Source of the DNA: Chelativorans sp. Marseille-P2723
GTDB lineage: Bacteria; Pseudomonadota; Alphaproteobacteria; Rhizobiales; Rhizobiaceae
Direction: 5' to 3'
NCBI RefSeq assembly: GCF_902809845.1
Contig: NZ_CADDWI010000013.1
Coordinates: 62,001-126,000, forward strand
DNA length: 64,000 nt
Position 1 is the first letter of the stretch, and every line of letters begins with the position of its first letter. Shown piece by piece: positions 17,965-26,603 of this stretch. Made by a program: the position numbers and the translations under genes. A model generated the notes under the pieces. The model saw nothing but the letters and a program-made list of their open reading frames with translations, was not told where the DNA came from and searched no databases.

Positions 17965-18939
17965 TCACTTTGTTAGATGTTTTGCAGCACGGTAGCGATC
18001 AATGTAATCGCGAACCCAGTCGGCCAGCGGATGAGGAATAAAGCCGAGGTCGCTCTTGGCTCGTTCAATGTCCATAAGGCAGTAGTTGCCCATGCGAAGG
18101 CCCATATAGTCGAGTCCATCGCCTACCTTGATGTCAGCCTCGGGAATGACAGCTTTGATGGCATTGGCCAGATCACGCAGCGTAACCAGCTCCCCCGATC
18201 CAAGATGATAGGTGTGATAGGCAAGGACCGGTTGCAGTGCAGCCTGCACAAGGCCAGCGGCTATATCCAGATTGTAGATGATGTCATCCCGCTCATCGCC
18301 ACCTTGCGCCACTTCGACAGGAACGCCGTCGACAGCGCCCTCAATCATCGCGCTTGTTACGCTCGATGAGCCATGCTGCTTGCCCTTGCCTGGCCCGCAA
18401 GTGGTACCAAATCGAGCAACCACGGCATCGAGCTCGTAATGCTCGCGGTACAATGTAACAGCATCCTCCGCTACTTTCTTGGTCATGCCATAGGTGGCAT
18501 TCGGCCTCCGCAGATGATCTTCCTTGATTGCCGAATAGTTCGGATGGCCCCATTCACCATTCAGGGTGCCAAAGGCTGACTTGCTGCTGGCAAATACGAA
18601 TCGGCGGAAACCCGGGCTTTGCCTTGCAGCCTCTAGCAGCGTGAGCGTGCCGGTGAAGTTTACGCCGAAGCCGGCGAGCGGGTCGCTTTCACACTCCAGA
18701 AGGATCGCAGCAAGATGAATTATCCGGGTCACGCTGTTATCAGCCATGATGGAACGTATGGCTTCCACGTCGCGAATGTCCGCTGCGGCGGACGTCACCA
18801 GCGGATCATCGGAGTACCAGCCGCTTCGGCTAACGACAACTGACGGGACCTTCCGCCGCGACAGCTCCTCAAGAACAAGCTGACCTATCGCACCGTTGCC
18901 ACCTGTTACGAGAACTTTTTCGTCAGTTTGGCTGGCCAT
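17965..18939 (-). CDS. NAD-dependent epimerase/dehydratase family protein (extended SDR)
   Basis: 324-residue extended SDR with the NAD motif TGGNGAIG (residues 12-19) and the catalytic Tyr150-x3-Lys154 in YGMTK. It oxidises or reduces a hydroxyl or keto group, or epimerises a substrate. Many catabolic clusters use such proteins as 3-beta-hydroxysteroid-type or aldehyde/alcohol dehydrogenases, and which applies here is not visible. The ATG at 18939 was chosen for GGTGG 8 bp upstream; a GTG at 18957 has no site. It follows the ligase gene, 27 bp after its stop. Confidence 0.8.
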   Translation of the reverse strand: MASQTDEKVLVTGGNGAIGQLVLEELSRRKVPSVVVSRSGWYSDDPLVTSAAADIRDVEAIRSIMADNSVTRIIHLAAILLECESDPLAGFGVNFTGTLTLLEAARQSPGFRRFVFASSKSAFGTLNGEWGHPNYSAIKEDHLRRPNATYGMTKKVAEDAVTLYREHYELDAVVARFGTTCGPGKGKQHGSSSVTSAMIEGAVDGVPVEVAQGGDERDDIIYNLDIAAGLVQAALQPVLAYHTYHLGSGELVTLRDLANAIKAVIPEADIKVGDGLDYMGLRMGNYCLMDIERAKSDLGFIPHPLADWVRDYIDRYRAAKHLTK

Positions 18940-18966
18940 CTGATCCACCCATGTCACGCCAGTTAT

Positions 18967-20550
18967 TCAGGCGGCCTTGTCCGGATAGTTGGCGAAAATC
19001 TCCGCTGCAAGCTGCCTGAGGGCGGAGCGATCCACCTTCGCATTCGCCGTCACCGGAAGATTTTTCTCAAATACGATTTCCTGCGGCAGCTTGTATCGTG
19101 CCAGACGCGGCTCAAGATGCTCGAAGACTCTCTCCCTGGAGAGAGACGCATCGGGTTTCGGAGAGACGAAGGCAATAATCGCTTCTCCAGATACCCTGTC
19201 TGAAATCCCCACGACGCAGGCTGCGGAGATTCCAGGATGCTCCAGCAACGCTGTTTCGACTTCGGCTGGAGCAATATTGGCACCGCTTCGTATGATCATG
19301 TCGCTGGCACGGCCGACGACGAATATGTACCCATCGCTATCACGTCTGATGAGATCACCGGTGCGGGTCCAGCCTTCGGCATTCGTTTTTTCAGCCGTAA
19401 GCGCCGGGTTGCCGTAGTAACAGACCATTGCACCGGGGCCGCGCACCCAGGCTTCTCCCTCAGCGCCCTCCGGAACATCCGCCCCTTCCGGATCGCATAT
19501 CCTGATTTCCACACCAGGAGCCGCCTTTCCGGCCGTTCCTCTGGGCGCATTGACATCATGCGCTCGCATGGCCACCAACGGGTGGTTTTCGGAGAATGCC
19601 CAGGCTTGTATCAATCGGAGGCCCAGCCGCGCCTCGGCAGGCTTGACCAAACTTTCCGGGCATGGTTCGCCGCCATTCATGCAGAAGCGCAACGAAGAAA
19701 GATCTGCTTTGCGGCGCTGGAGCACATCCAGAATCTTGGTGTACATCGACATCGTTCCAAAGAACATCGTCGCGCGGTGCTCCTCGATGGCATCCAGAAC
19801 GCGCTCAGGATGAAAGCGCCTGAGCAAAGCCACCGTGCCGCCAGTCGACAGCATAGATGCGGTCGTCATGATCAAACCCGATACCCAGGACATCGGAGGG
19901 GAGACGCACGCGATATCGTCTTCCCGATAGTCCCAAACGTCTGGATAGGTGGTGATCTGGTATCCAACGCTGCCATGGGTATGCAGCACAGCTTTTGGAT
20001 CCGCAGTACTTCCTGATGTGTAAACAATCAGGCAAGGCGTATCCTCTGTACAATGAAAAGCTTCCCTGCTCTCCTCCGCGCTCCCAAGCAAGTCATCCAG
20101 CCGGCCCAGAACACGCCCTTCCGCGGCGACAGGTTCATCATCGCCAATCACAACAATTTTGGACGGAGCATCCGGCGAGTCATCCATATTGCTGCGAAAA
20201 ACATTGAGGCGGGAGACATGAACGAAAGCAACATCCGCCTTCGAGTTCGCCGCAATATGATGCAACTCCTTGCGGCGGAAGGCCTCGTTTACAGGCGCCG
20301 CGATCGCTCCAACCTGGCAGCAGGCGAGGAAGACCGCCTCGTAATCAGGAGCATTTGGAGAAAAAATCAGAACACAGTCGCCCGCTTGGACACCAAGCTC
20401 TGTCAGCAACCATGAAACCTGACAAACCTGACGTTGGAACTGAGCATAAGTGATGGTCTGCCCCTCATACAGAAAGGCCGGATGACCTGACCGACGATCA
20501 GCAACCCTATCGATCTTGAGGAAGATATTGGAGTTATTCATGTCCGTCAT
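18967..20550 (-). CDS. Acyl-CoA synthetase (ANL superfamily), second copy
   Basis: About 527 residues. The P-loop reads YTSGSTADPKAVLHTH, followed by the A8 region TGDLIRRDSDGYIFVVGRASDMIIRSGANI and the C-terminal lysine in LPVTANAKVDR. It resembles cyclohexanecarboxylate/long-chain ligases in layout. An upstream ATG at 20628 lies inside a strong hairpin (20605-20629) and gives an Arg-rich extension, so I prefer the ATG at 20550 (MTDMNNSN), or the one three codons later. It follows dctP, which again pairs a transport receptor with a CoA ligase. Confidence 0.85.
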   Translation of the reverse strand: MTDMNNSNIFLKIDRVADRRSGHPAFLYEGQTITYAQFQRQVCQVSWLLTELGVQAGDCVLIFSPNAPDYEAVFLACCQVGAIAAPVNEAFRRKELHHIAANSKADVAFVHVSRLNVFRSNMDDSPDAPSKIVVIGDDEPVAAEGRVLGRLDDLLGSAEESREAFHCTEDTPCLIVYTSGSTADPKAVLHTHGSVGYQITTYPDVWDYREDDIACVSPPMSWVSGLIMTTASMLSTGGTVALLRRFHPERVLDAIEEHRATMFFGTMSMYTKILDVLQRRKADLSSLRFCMNGGEPCPESLVKPAEARLGLRLIQAWAFSENHPLVAMRAHDVNAPRGTAGKAAPGVEIRICDPEGADVPEGAEGEAWVRGPGAMVCYYGNPALTAEKTNAEGWTRTGDLIRRDSDGYIFVVGRASDMIIRSGANIAPAEVETALLEHPGISAACVVGISDRVSGEAIIAFVSPKPDASLSRERVFEHLEPRLARYKLPQEIVFEKNLPVTANAKVDRSALRQLAAEIFANYPDKAA

Positions 20551-20604
20551 GAGTGCTGAAGCAAAAAGGATACGGTGCTTTCGCACTGTGCGTGCAAATT
20601 GGCG

Positions 20605-20629
20605 AATGCGGCGCAAGAAGCGCCGCATT
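20605..20629 (-). terminator. Intrinsic-type hairpin after dctP (system 2)
   Basis: AATGCGGCGC (20605-20614) and GCGCCGCATT (20620-20629) form a perfect 10-bp stem with a 5-base loop, 13 bp after the dctP stop. Only a weak T-rich stretch follows on the minus strand. It may reduce read-through so that the binding protein exceeds the downstream ligase, a common pattern. Confidence 0.55.
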
Positions 20630-20642
20630 AAACGAGAGATGA

Positions 20643-21623
20643 TCAGTCGTTCTTCCGAAGCTTCTCTGCCTCCGCAAGAAAGTTTTGTATCTCGGGCTTG
20701 GCTGCCTCCTCCCCTAGGATCTCATCCCAGGAAGCACGCGCTTTCTCCATGAACGGCGCAAGATCGGGGTCCGCGAAGACAACGCCCCGCTCCTTCATCT
20801 TTTCTATGGCTGAAGTGTCATCGCTGCGGACATATTCAGCGCCGAATTTCATAGCCGCCTCAGCCGCCTCCCTGATTTTTTCCTGGACATCGCTTGGAAG
20901 AGACTCGAACTTTCCAGCCGACATCAGCAGGAGCGAGGGGATGTAGTTGGCACGCGTGGTGGAATAGTGGGTGACAATATCGCCAAAACCGTCCGAGAGG
21001 ATCTGGCCGGGCGCAAGCTCAGTGGCGTCGACCACACCATTCTGTAAAGCGAGGAACAATTCGCCATAAGCCATAGCAGTCGGCTGAGCACCCAGCGCTT
21101 CATAAGCCTTGACGAAGCCAGGCGACTGAACCACCCGGATCTTCAAACCGGCCATATCGTCTACGCTGCCGATCGACTTGGTGCCTGCAACACTGCGCTC
21201 GTAGACCGGGCCCCAGTCGAAGCCGACTATGTCATACCTTTTCAGAATATCGAGGAACTGACGCCCGAGTGGACCATGCAACACTGCGCTGGCATGATCC
21301 ATGTCCTCGTAGATATAGGGCAAGGAGAGAACTCGGAACTCCGGCACGGAATTCTCAATCGTAGGCTGGCTGACGATAGTGAAATCGACAGCGCCATTGC
21401 GGATGCTCTGCACCATCTTCAACTCGCCACCCAAACTGGCATCGGGATAGATAATGAGCTCGACCCCGGACTTGGCCAGTTCGTCCTGCAGCTTCAGGGC
21501 GATCTGATGAAAGCTCCCGCTTTCCGGATGAGCATGACCGAGCGTGAAGCTGTATTCCTGCGCCACTGCCAAACCCGTCGCCATCATCATGGCAGCGCCG
21601 AGAGCAGCCAACTTTCTGATCAT
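20643..21623 (-). CDS. TRAP transporter substrate-binding protein (DctP family), system 2
   Basis: 326-residue periplasmic protein with a Sec signal (AALGAAMMMATGLAVAQ, cleavage after about residue 21). The DctP region DDMAGLKIRVVQSPGFVKAYEALGAQPTAMAYGELFLALQNGVVDATE includes the ligand-carboxylate Arg. The ATG at 21623 follows GGGAGGA. It stands apart from any dctQM pair: the gene order here is dctP-ligase-epimerase. The only dctQM without a receptor is at 15310-17160 with a matching operator, so they probably form one transporter (inference). Confidence 0.9.
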   Translation of the reverse strand: MIRKLAALGAAMMMATGLAVAQEYSFTLGHAHPESGSFHQIALKLQDELAKSGVELIIYPDASLGGELKMVQSIRNGAVDFTIVSQPTIENSVPEFRVLSLPYIYEDMDHASAVLHGPLGRQFLDILKRYDIVGFDWGPVYERSVAGTKSIGSVDDMAGLKIRVVQSPGFVKAYEALGAQPTAMAYGELFLALQNGVVDATELAPGQILSDGFGDIVTHYSTTRANYIPSLLLMSAGKFESLPSDVQEKIREAAEAAMKFGAEYVRSDDTSAIEKMKERGVVFADPDLAPFMEKARASWDEILGEEAAKPEIQNFLAEAEKLRKND

Positions 21624-21937
21624 ACGGAATCCTCCCTGAGCACTAACTTCGTCTGCAATCTGTGGCGAAAGCTGGAATTATGCTTCCGAGCTCAGAGCCA
21701 ACAAGCTAACGATTGTTAGGTATCGATCCGTTCCCGCGGTTTGTCAACAAGATGCCGACATGTTTCTCGCGGTTTTAAGGGCCGCACATAAAAATTTCTC
21801 TGGCAATACCCGAGCATCCCGATCTAGGAGCGCCAGGCTGAACGGCTTCGTTGAAATTGGCTGCGACACAAACGGTCGAGCTACACCGAACTTGCCGGCG
21901 AGGAGCACTGCCATTTGCACCCGGCACAGGGTAGCTG
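21624..21937. other. Intergenic region between the system 2 dctP and the SDR operon
   Basis: 314 bp, no gene supported. It holds the promoter side of dctP, with the operator at 21706-21719. It also holds the 3' end of the leftward six-gene operon above it; no strong terminator hairpin was seen. Confidence 0.5.
21706..21719. promoter_or_regulatory. PsrA/FadR-like operator, perfect palindrome
   Basis: CTAAC-gatt-GTTAG with perfect inverted arms, 83 bp upstream of the dctP start. It is related to the site at 3149, with which it shares AACAATCGTTAG on the opposite strand. Confidence 0.6.
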
Positions 21938-22744
21938 CTACAGGAACGAACGGGCCTTGCCACCGTCGATCAGGATCGTCTGACCGGTGATGAAGCCAGC
22001 GAGATCTGAGGCCAAATAGGCACAAAGTCCGGCTACCTCGTATGGTTCACCGGCACGCTTCATGGGGATGGGTTCGATCCGTATCGCCTTCATCTCTTCA
22101 AATGTGATGCCCCGCTCGGCAGCCCGCTTGCGGTAGTTGATTCGGAAAGTGCTTTCCTCATCGCCGCCGTCGATCGTGCCGGTCCCAATTGTGTTGACCG
22201 TAATTCCGAATTCGCCGACTTCATCGGCAATCGTCTTCGATAAGCCGACGGCAGCGGGACGGATCAAGTTATGCAGCACCATCTTCAATTCCGAATGCGG
22301 CTCCTTCACGCAGTAGGAGCCAAGGGTAACAATGCGCCCCCAGCGCCGCTCTTTCATCGTTGGCAAGACGGACTTCACGGCCCAGTTGAAGGCCATCACC
22401 ATCCGCTGATAAGCGATCAGGTACTCCTCGTCTGTAGCATCCTCGAAGGTGGGGTTGGGAGGGCCGCTATTGTTGAAGACGAGGATGTCGGGCTCAAGCC
22501 CCTTTTCCTTGAGCTGCGCCGTCAGATCCTCGATTCCTTCCTTTGTGGCGATATCGGCCGGGATACCGTGCGCCTCACCTTGCTGCTCCCCTATCCTATC
22601 CACGGCACGCTGCAGGCGCTCCGGATCGCGGGCTGCGATCACGACCCGGCTACCCTCCTTGGCAAGTCGTTCGGCGCACGCGAACCCCAAACCCCTGCTT
22701 GCGCCGGTAACCAGAGCAACCTTTCCAGCTATACCTAGATCCAT
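21938..22744 (-). CDS. SDR-fold protein with His/Arg in place of catalytic Tyr/Lys, paralogue 1
   Basis: 268 residues. NAD(P) motif TGASRGLG (13-20) is intact, but the NNAG motif reads NNSGPP, and the catalytic Y-x3-K is replaced by His158-N-L-I-Arg162 in MVLHNLIRPAAVGL. Ser143 is kept. Two further proteins in this window (40225-41028, 51331-52134) share exactly these positions. The C-terminus SDLAGFITGQTILIDGG is normal. Function may be a reductase with altered acid/base chemistry, an isomerase or a dehydratase. It is the last gene of a leftward operon starting at 27371. Confidence 0.8.
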   Translation of the reverse strand: MDLGIAGKVALVTGASRGLGFACAERLAKEGSRVVIAARDPERLQRAVDRIGEQQGEAHGIPADIATKEGIEDLTAQLKEKGLEPDILVFNNSGPPNPTFEDATDEEYLIAYQRMVMAFNWAVKSVLPTMKERRWGRIVTLGSYCVKEPHSELKMVLHNLIRPAAVGLSKTIADEVGEFGITVNTIGTGTIDGGDEESTFRINYRKRAAERGITFEEMKAIRIEPIPMKRAGEPYEVAGLCAYLASDLAGFITGQTILIDGGKARSFL

Positions 22745-22766
22745 GGGTTCTCCTCCGTTCTTTGCA

Positions 22767-23522
22767 TCAGGCCAAGCGGGCCATGCCCGCGTCGATCGGA
22801 ATGGATGCGCCGTTCACATATGAGGCGCGGGGTGAGACGAGGCACGTTGCGATGAATGCGAACTCCGCCGGCATGCCGAAGCGGCCAAGCGGAATGCTTT
22901 CGGCGATCACATCCGCGCGAGCCTCCTCGGTGGGATGGATGCGCTGAAGCATCTGCCGACTCTCGATTTTGCCAGGGACAAGACAGTTGATTGTGGCCCC
23001 GTAAGGCGCGATCTCAAATGAAATGGCGCGCGCCCAGCTTGTAAGTGCCGCCTTTGCGGGAGAGGCTGCATTGACATTTCTGGTGGTCGGCCAGCCCGTT
23101 ACCACAAGGATGCGGCCTTGCCCCGATGCCTTGACATCATCGATGAGAAAATGTGTCAGCCTTCTCGATGAGGTGAAGTTCAGCGCAAAGGCTTCCTCCC
23201 ACACAGCCTCATCGTTCCAGTCGCTCATCGGCCGCGAGCCTCCGGCATTCGATACGAGGATGTCCAGACCAGGAAGAGCGGCACGCGCCTGGCGGGCAAG
23301 CCGGTCGACATCCGATCTTATCGTCAGGTCGGCAGCGATCAGCACAGGTTCAGCGCCTCCGGCGGCGGTGATGAGAGATGCGGTCTCGGAAAGAGCTTCC
23401 AAGGAACGCGCGCTGATCGCCACGCGCACTCCCTCCGCTGCCAGTGCGAGAGCAATCCCTTGGCCAATACCACTGCTAGCCCCGGTAACAAGGGCACAGC
23501 GCCCTGAAAGCTGAAGATCCAT
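22767..23522 (-). CDS. SDR-fold protein with degenerate catalytic site
   Basis: 251 residues with the NAD(P) motif TGASSGIG (13-20) and SNAGG, yet the usual Ser is lost (VVTGWP) and the Tyr position of Y-x3-K is Ala153 (AASPAK, Lys157 retained). Classical dehydrogenase activity is therefore doubtful. The ATG at 23522 (MDLQLSG) aligns with SDR N-termini and has a G-rich site; an upstream start adds a Cys-rich extension unlike the family. It lies between dctP of system 3 and the paralogue SDR. Confidence 0.75.
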   Translation of the reverse strand: MDLQLSGRCALVTGASSGIGQGIALALAAEGVRVAISARSLEALSETASLITAAGGAEPVLIAADLTIRSDVDRLARQARAALPGLDILVSNAGGSRPMSDWNDEAVWEEAFALNFTSSRRLTHFLIDDVKASGQGRILVVTGWPTTRNVNAASPAKAALTSWARAISFEIAPYGATINCLVPGKIESRQMLQRIHPTEEARADVIAESIPLGRFGMPAEFAFIATCLVSPRASYVNGASIPIDAGMARLA

Positions 23523-23582
23523 GAAGAGCCCCCGATAGGAGCGCCCGCAACAAGGCATGCGGGCGCTCAAGGCTGTTGTGAC

Positions 23583-24671
23583 TTACGGCGTAAAGTCTTG
23601 CGTGTAAGTCGATTGAGCCTCGTATTTTGCCACCAGTTCCATCAGCTTATCGGTGAACTCACTCACATCGGCGTTCGTATATTTCTGGCGCTCTTCGATC
23701 CAGGCAGCGCGTAGACTGTCAATATCCAGTCTCGACTTCCATTCCTCCACCTCTTCGGGCGTGAACTTGTAGAAGTTGATACCTGCTTCCTTGCCCTGAG
23801 AAAGGGTTTCCTGATCGCCCTCGATGGTGAGTTCAATCGTCTTCTTCGGAAACTCCTTGCGAACCTCGGCGATGATCTGCTTCACGTCCTCGTCAAGGCT
23901 GTTGTACGTATCAAGATTCATCGAAATATTGCAGGAGTAGTAGGTGCCCACCCCCGGGGAGACGATATTCGTGGTCATGTCGATGAAGTTCGCTGCCGCC
24001 GGATACCAGAGCGGCAGCGTCGAATAACCATCAATCAATCCGGTCTGAAGACCGGTTCCGATCTCCGAGACTTCTACAAAAACCGGCACGATACCACCAC
24101 CGTCCCTAAGAAGTTCAGCGTGAGGGCCGAAGGCGCGAATCTTGAGCCCCGCCAGATCGGCGGCCTTTTCGATCCTGACGTCCTTTCCGACGCCGATGAT
24201 CATCGGCGAGGGCGACTCCGTGCCTAGAAGCTCAAGATTGTTCCGGTGGAACTCTTCCTTCAGTGGAGGATAAGTCTCGTAAAGCTCGTTCACCGCGGCG
24301 GCGAGCGCGTCGCCCTTTTCAGTCAGGTAGGGCATCTCGGCCATGGAGGCGAGCGGAAACCTGGTGATGTCATAGCCGGTGCAGACATAACCCGCATCGG
24401 CAATGCCGTCACCCAGTCCCTCGATCTGATCCGCGCCCTTCAGCAGCGCGCCGCTGAAGAAAGTATCTTTGATCGCGAACTTGCCGTCGGAACGCTTGGC
24501 CACCTCCTCGATGAACCAGAGATTCCCTCGCGTGGAGATCGCACCTTGATGAGCATAGGTGGAGTAAATGATGCTTTGCTGCGCTAAAGCAGGCAGCGCG
24601 CTGCCGAACGCAGCTGCGGCCGCTATAGACGATGCCGCAGCCACCGCCTTAAGCTTGGTTCCAAGTCTCAT
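23583..24671 (-). CDS. TRAP transporter substrate-binding protein (DctP family), system 3
   Basis: 362-residue periplasmic receptor with a clear Sec signal (AAASSIAAAAAFGSALPALAQQ, cleavage after about residue 30). The central region IEKAADLAGLKIRAFGPHAELLRDGGGIVPVFVEVSEIGTGLQTGLIDGYS is that of the DctP family. The ATG at 24671 follows GGAGGA. It lies 27 bp after dctM in the order dctQ-dctM-dctP. It is longer than the other two receptors, so the ligand probably differs. Confidence 0.9.
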   Translation of the reverse strand: MRLGTKLKAVAAASSIAAAAAFGSALPALAQQSIIYSTYAHQGAISTRGNLWFIEEVAKRSDGKFAIKDTFFSGALLKGADQIEGLGDGIADAGYVCTGYDITRFPLASMAEMPYLTEKGDALAAAVNELYETYPPLKEEFHRNNLELLGTESPSPMIIGVGKDVRIEKAADLAGLKIRAFGPHAELLRDGGGIVPVFVEVSEIGTGLQTGLIDGYSTLPLWYPAAANFIDMTTNIVSPGVGTYYSCNISMNLDTYNSLDEDVKQIIAEVRKEFPKKTIELTIEGDQETLSQGKEAGINFYKFTPEEVEEWKSRLDIDSLRAAWIEERQKYTNADVSEFTDKLMELVAKYEAQSTYTQDFTP

Positions 24672-24698
24672 GTTCTTTCCTCCGGACAGTTGTAGTAA

Positions 24699-26012
24699 TC
24701 ACCTTGCCCACATCCAATCGACCAGGAACAGCGATATTTGTGGGAATGCAATGAGCAGGATGAGCGTGACGATCTCAAGCAGAACAAACAAGCCCATCCC
24801 CTTGTAGATGGTCGAGAGCGACAGTGACTTGTCGACCGTCCGCAACACGAAGATGTTGACCCCTATGGGCGGTGAAATGTTGGCCAATTCACTGACCTTG
24901 ACGATGAGAATGCCGAACCAGATGGGGTCGAAGCCCAAGTTCACGATCACCGGAAACACGATCGGCATGGTGATCAGAACCATGGAGATCGGCTCAAGGA
25001 ACATGCCGAGGGGAATATACACGCTGATTATTGCCACGAGGATCACCCATCGGGACATCTCCAGCGAAGCAATGAAATGCGACAGGTCATTGGCGAGGCC
25101 AGACATCGCTACATAGCGGCTGAAGACTCCGGCGCCGATCAGGATGAAAAAGATCATCGCCGTTGCTTTAGCCGTTTGCCGGCCCCCGGAAAACAGCTCA
25201 CGCCAAGCAAAGCCCTTGCGGATGAAGAGCAGGGCGGCAGCGGTTGCCGCGCCCGCCGCGGAAGCTTCCGTCACCGTAAAGTAGCCGCCATAGATGCCAC
25301 CCATGAGGACACCGAAGAGCACGATAATACCCCAGCTGTCCTTCAGCCCGGCGAGTTTCTCGCGCAGCGTGAAGCGGACAGGTGCCCGCGGCATGAGTTC
25401 GGGCCTTAGAATTGCGATAGTATAGATGCCCAGGGAGAAAACGAGTGTCGTCAGGATGCCGGGCAATATGCCGGCGATAAAGAGCTTGATGATGTCCACT
25501 TGGGTCACAAGACCGTAGATCACCATCATTGTGCTGGGAGGAATCATAAGGCCGAGCAGGCCGCCAGCGCCTATTGTTCCTGAACTGATAACGTCGGAAT
25601 AGTTATAGCGGCGCATCTCCTTCAGCGCGATTCGTCCGACCGTCGCTGAAGTTGCCACGCTGGAACCCGACGTTGCCGAAAAAAGAGCACTCGCGAGAAT
25701 GGTGGTGATGCCGAGTCCACCACGCACCCCTCCTACCCACCGGTAGGCGAGGGAGAAGGCACCCTGACTGATGCCCGATCGCTCCGCCAGATGACCGATG
25801 AGAATGAAGAGCGGGATGATGATGAAGCCGTAATCGGCGGTCTGGGAATAAGGCATTCCCACGATCGCGTTCGTCATAACGTTCCAGCCGCGCAGCATGT
25901 AAATGCCCACAGCGCTGGAAAGCAGAAGTGTAACCGCGATTGGCAAGCCAAGGCAGAGGGCGCCGATAAAGGTAACACCCACGGTAAGAGAGGAGAGGAG
26001 AGAAGGGTCCAT
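24699..26012 (-). CDS. TRAP transporter large permease (DctM), system 3
   Basis: 437-residue permease. Typical segments are ASALFSATSGSSVATSATVGRIA, LLGLMIPPSTMMVIYG, FTVTEASAAGAATAAAL and ANISPPIGVNIF. It starts right after the dctQ stop (TGA-tt-ATG), so translation is coupled. A slightly longer N-terminus than system 1 is the only visible difference. Confidence 0.92.
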   Translation of the reverse strand: MDPSLLSSLTVGVTFIGALCLGLPIAVTLLLSSAVGIYMLRGWNVMTNAIVGMPYSQTADYGFIIIPLFILIGHLAERSGISQGAFSLAYRWVGGVRGGLGITTILASALFSATSGSSVATSATVGRIALKEMRRYNYSDVISSGTIGAGGLLGLMIPPSTMMVIYGLVTQVDIIKLFIAGILPGILTTLVFSLGIYTIAILRPELMPRAPVRFTLREKLAGLKDSWGIIVLFGVLMGGIYGGYFTVTEASAAGAATAAALLFIRKGFAWRELFSGGRQTAKATAMIFFILIGAGVFSRYVAMSGLANDLSHFIASLEMSRWVILVAIISVYIPLGMFLEPISMVLITMPIVFPVIVNLGFDPIWFGILIVKVSELANISPPIGVNIFVLRTVDKSLSLSTIYKGMGLFVLLEIVTLILLIAFPQISLFLVDWMWAR

Positions 26013-26014
26013 AA

Positions 26015-26581
26015 TCAGTCGGCCCCATGCGGAGGCACGGAGTCCGGCTCCGCGTCATCGAAATTTGAGCCAAGGAGCTGCGCCAGCAGAACCAGCGTGT
26101 AAAGCGCGAATCCGAAGGCGACGATCGACTTTGCGGGCCAGAGCGGCAACCGGAGTCCGCCGAGCGCCATTTCACCGATCCCGTAGCTCTTTATCGCAGC
26201 TCTTACCGTGCCATTTGTAAGAAAGATGCCTATCAGCAGGCACACGAAGAGGTTGACCCGATCGGAAACGAGACGCAGGCGCCTAGGAAAGGCAGACACC
26301 AGCGCATCCATCGATACGTGGTCCTTTGTGGCCTGCGTGCCAGCCATCGCAAAAAAGACTATGCTGACCATAAGCATCGCCCCGATATCCGATCCGCCGG
26401 ATAGCGGCGAGCCGAAAGAACGCCCAATGACGTCGGCAATGACGAGCCCGGCAAGCGTAAGCAGGCAGATGGAGCTGATCCAGCTTATGCGGTCGGCAAG
26501 TACGAGAACGGGGCGCAATAGCGCCGGCAATCGGCGCTGAACCCCCTTGACGGGATAGGCCTTTTCAAGCGTATCGTTCAT
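26015..26581 (-). CDS. TRAP transporter small membrane subunit (DctQ), system 3
   Basis: 188-residue membrane protein, four hydrophobic segments after a basic N-terminal stretch of about 30 residues. The conserved core reads LMVSIVFFAMAGTQATKDHVSMDALVSAFPRRLRL. It follows the SDR gene by 22 bp and is coupled to dctM. The ATG at 26581 has only a purine-rich GCGGAAAAAG upstream. Confidence 0.88.
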   Translation of the reverse strand: MNDTLEKAYPVKGVQRRLPALLRPVLVLADRISWISSICLLTLAGLVIADVIGRSFGSPLSGGSDIGAMLMVSIVFFAMAGTQATKDHVSMDALVSAFPRRLRLVSDRVNLFVCLLIGIFLTNGTVRAAIKSYGIGEMALGGLRLPLWPAKSIVAFGFALYTLVLLAQLLGSNFDDAEPDSVPPHGAD

Positions 26582-26603
26582 TCTTTTTCCGCTCTACTTT
26601 TCG

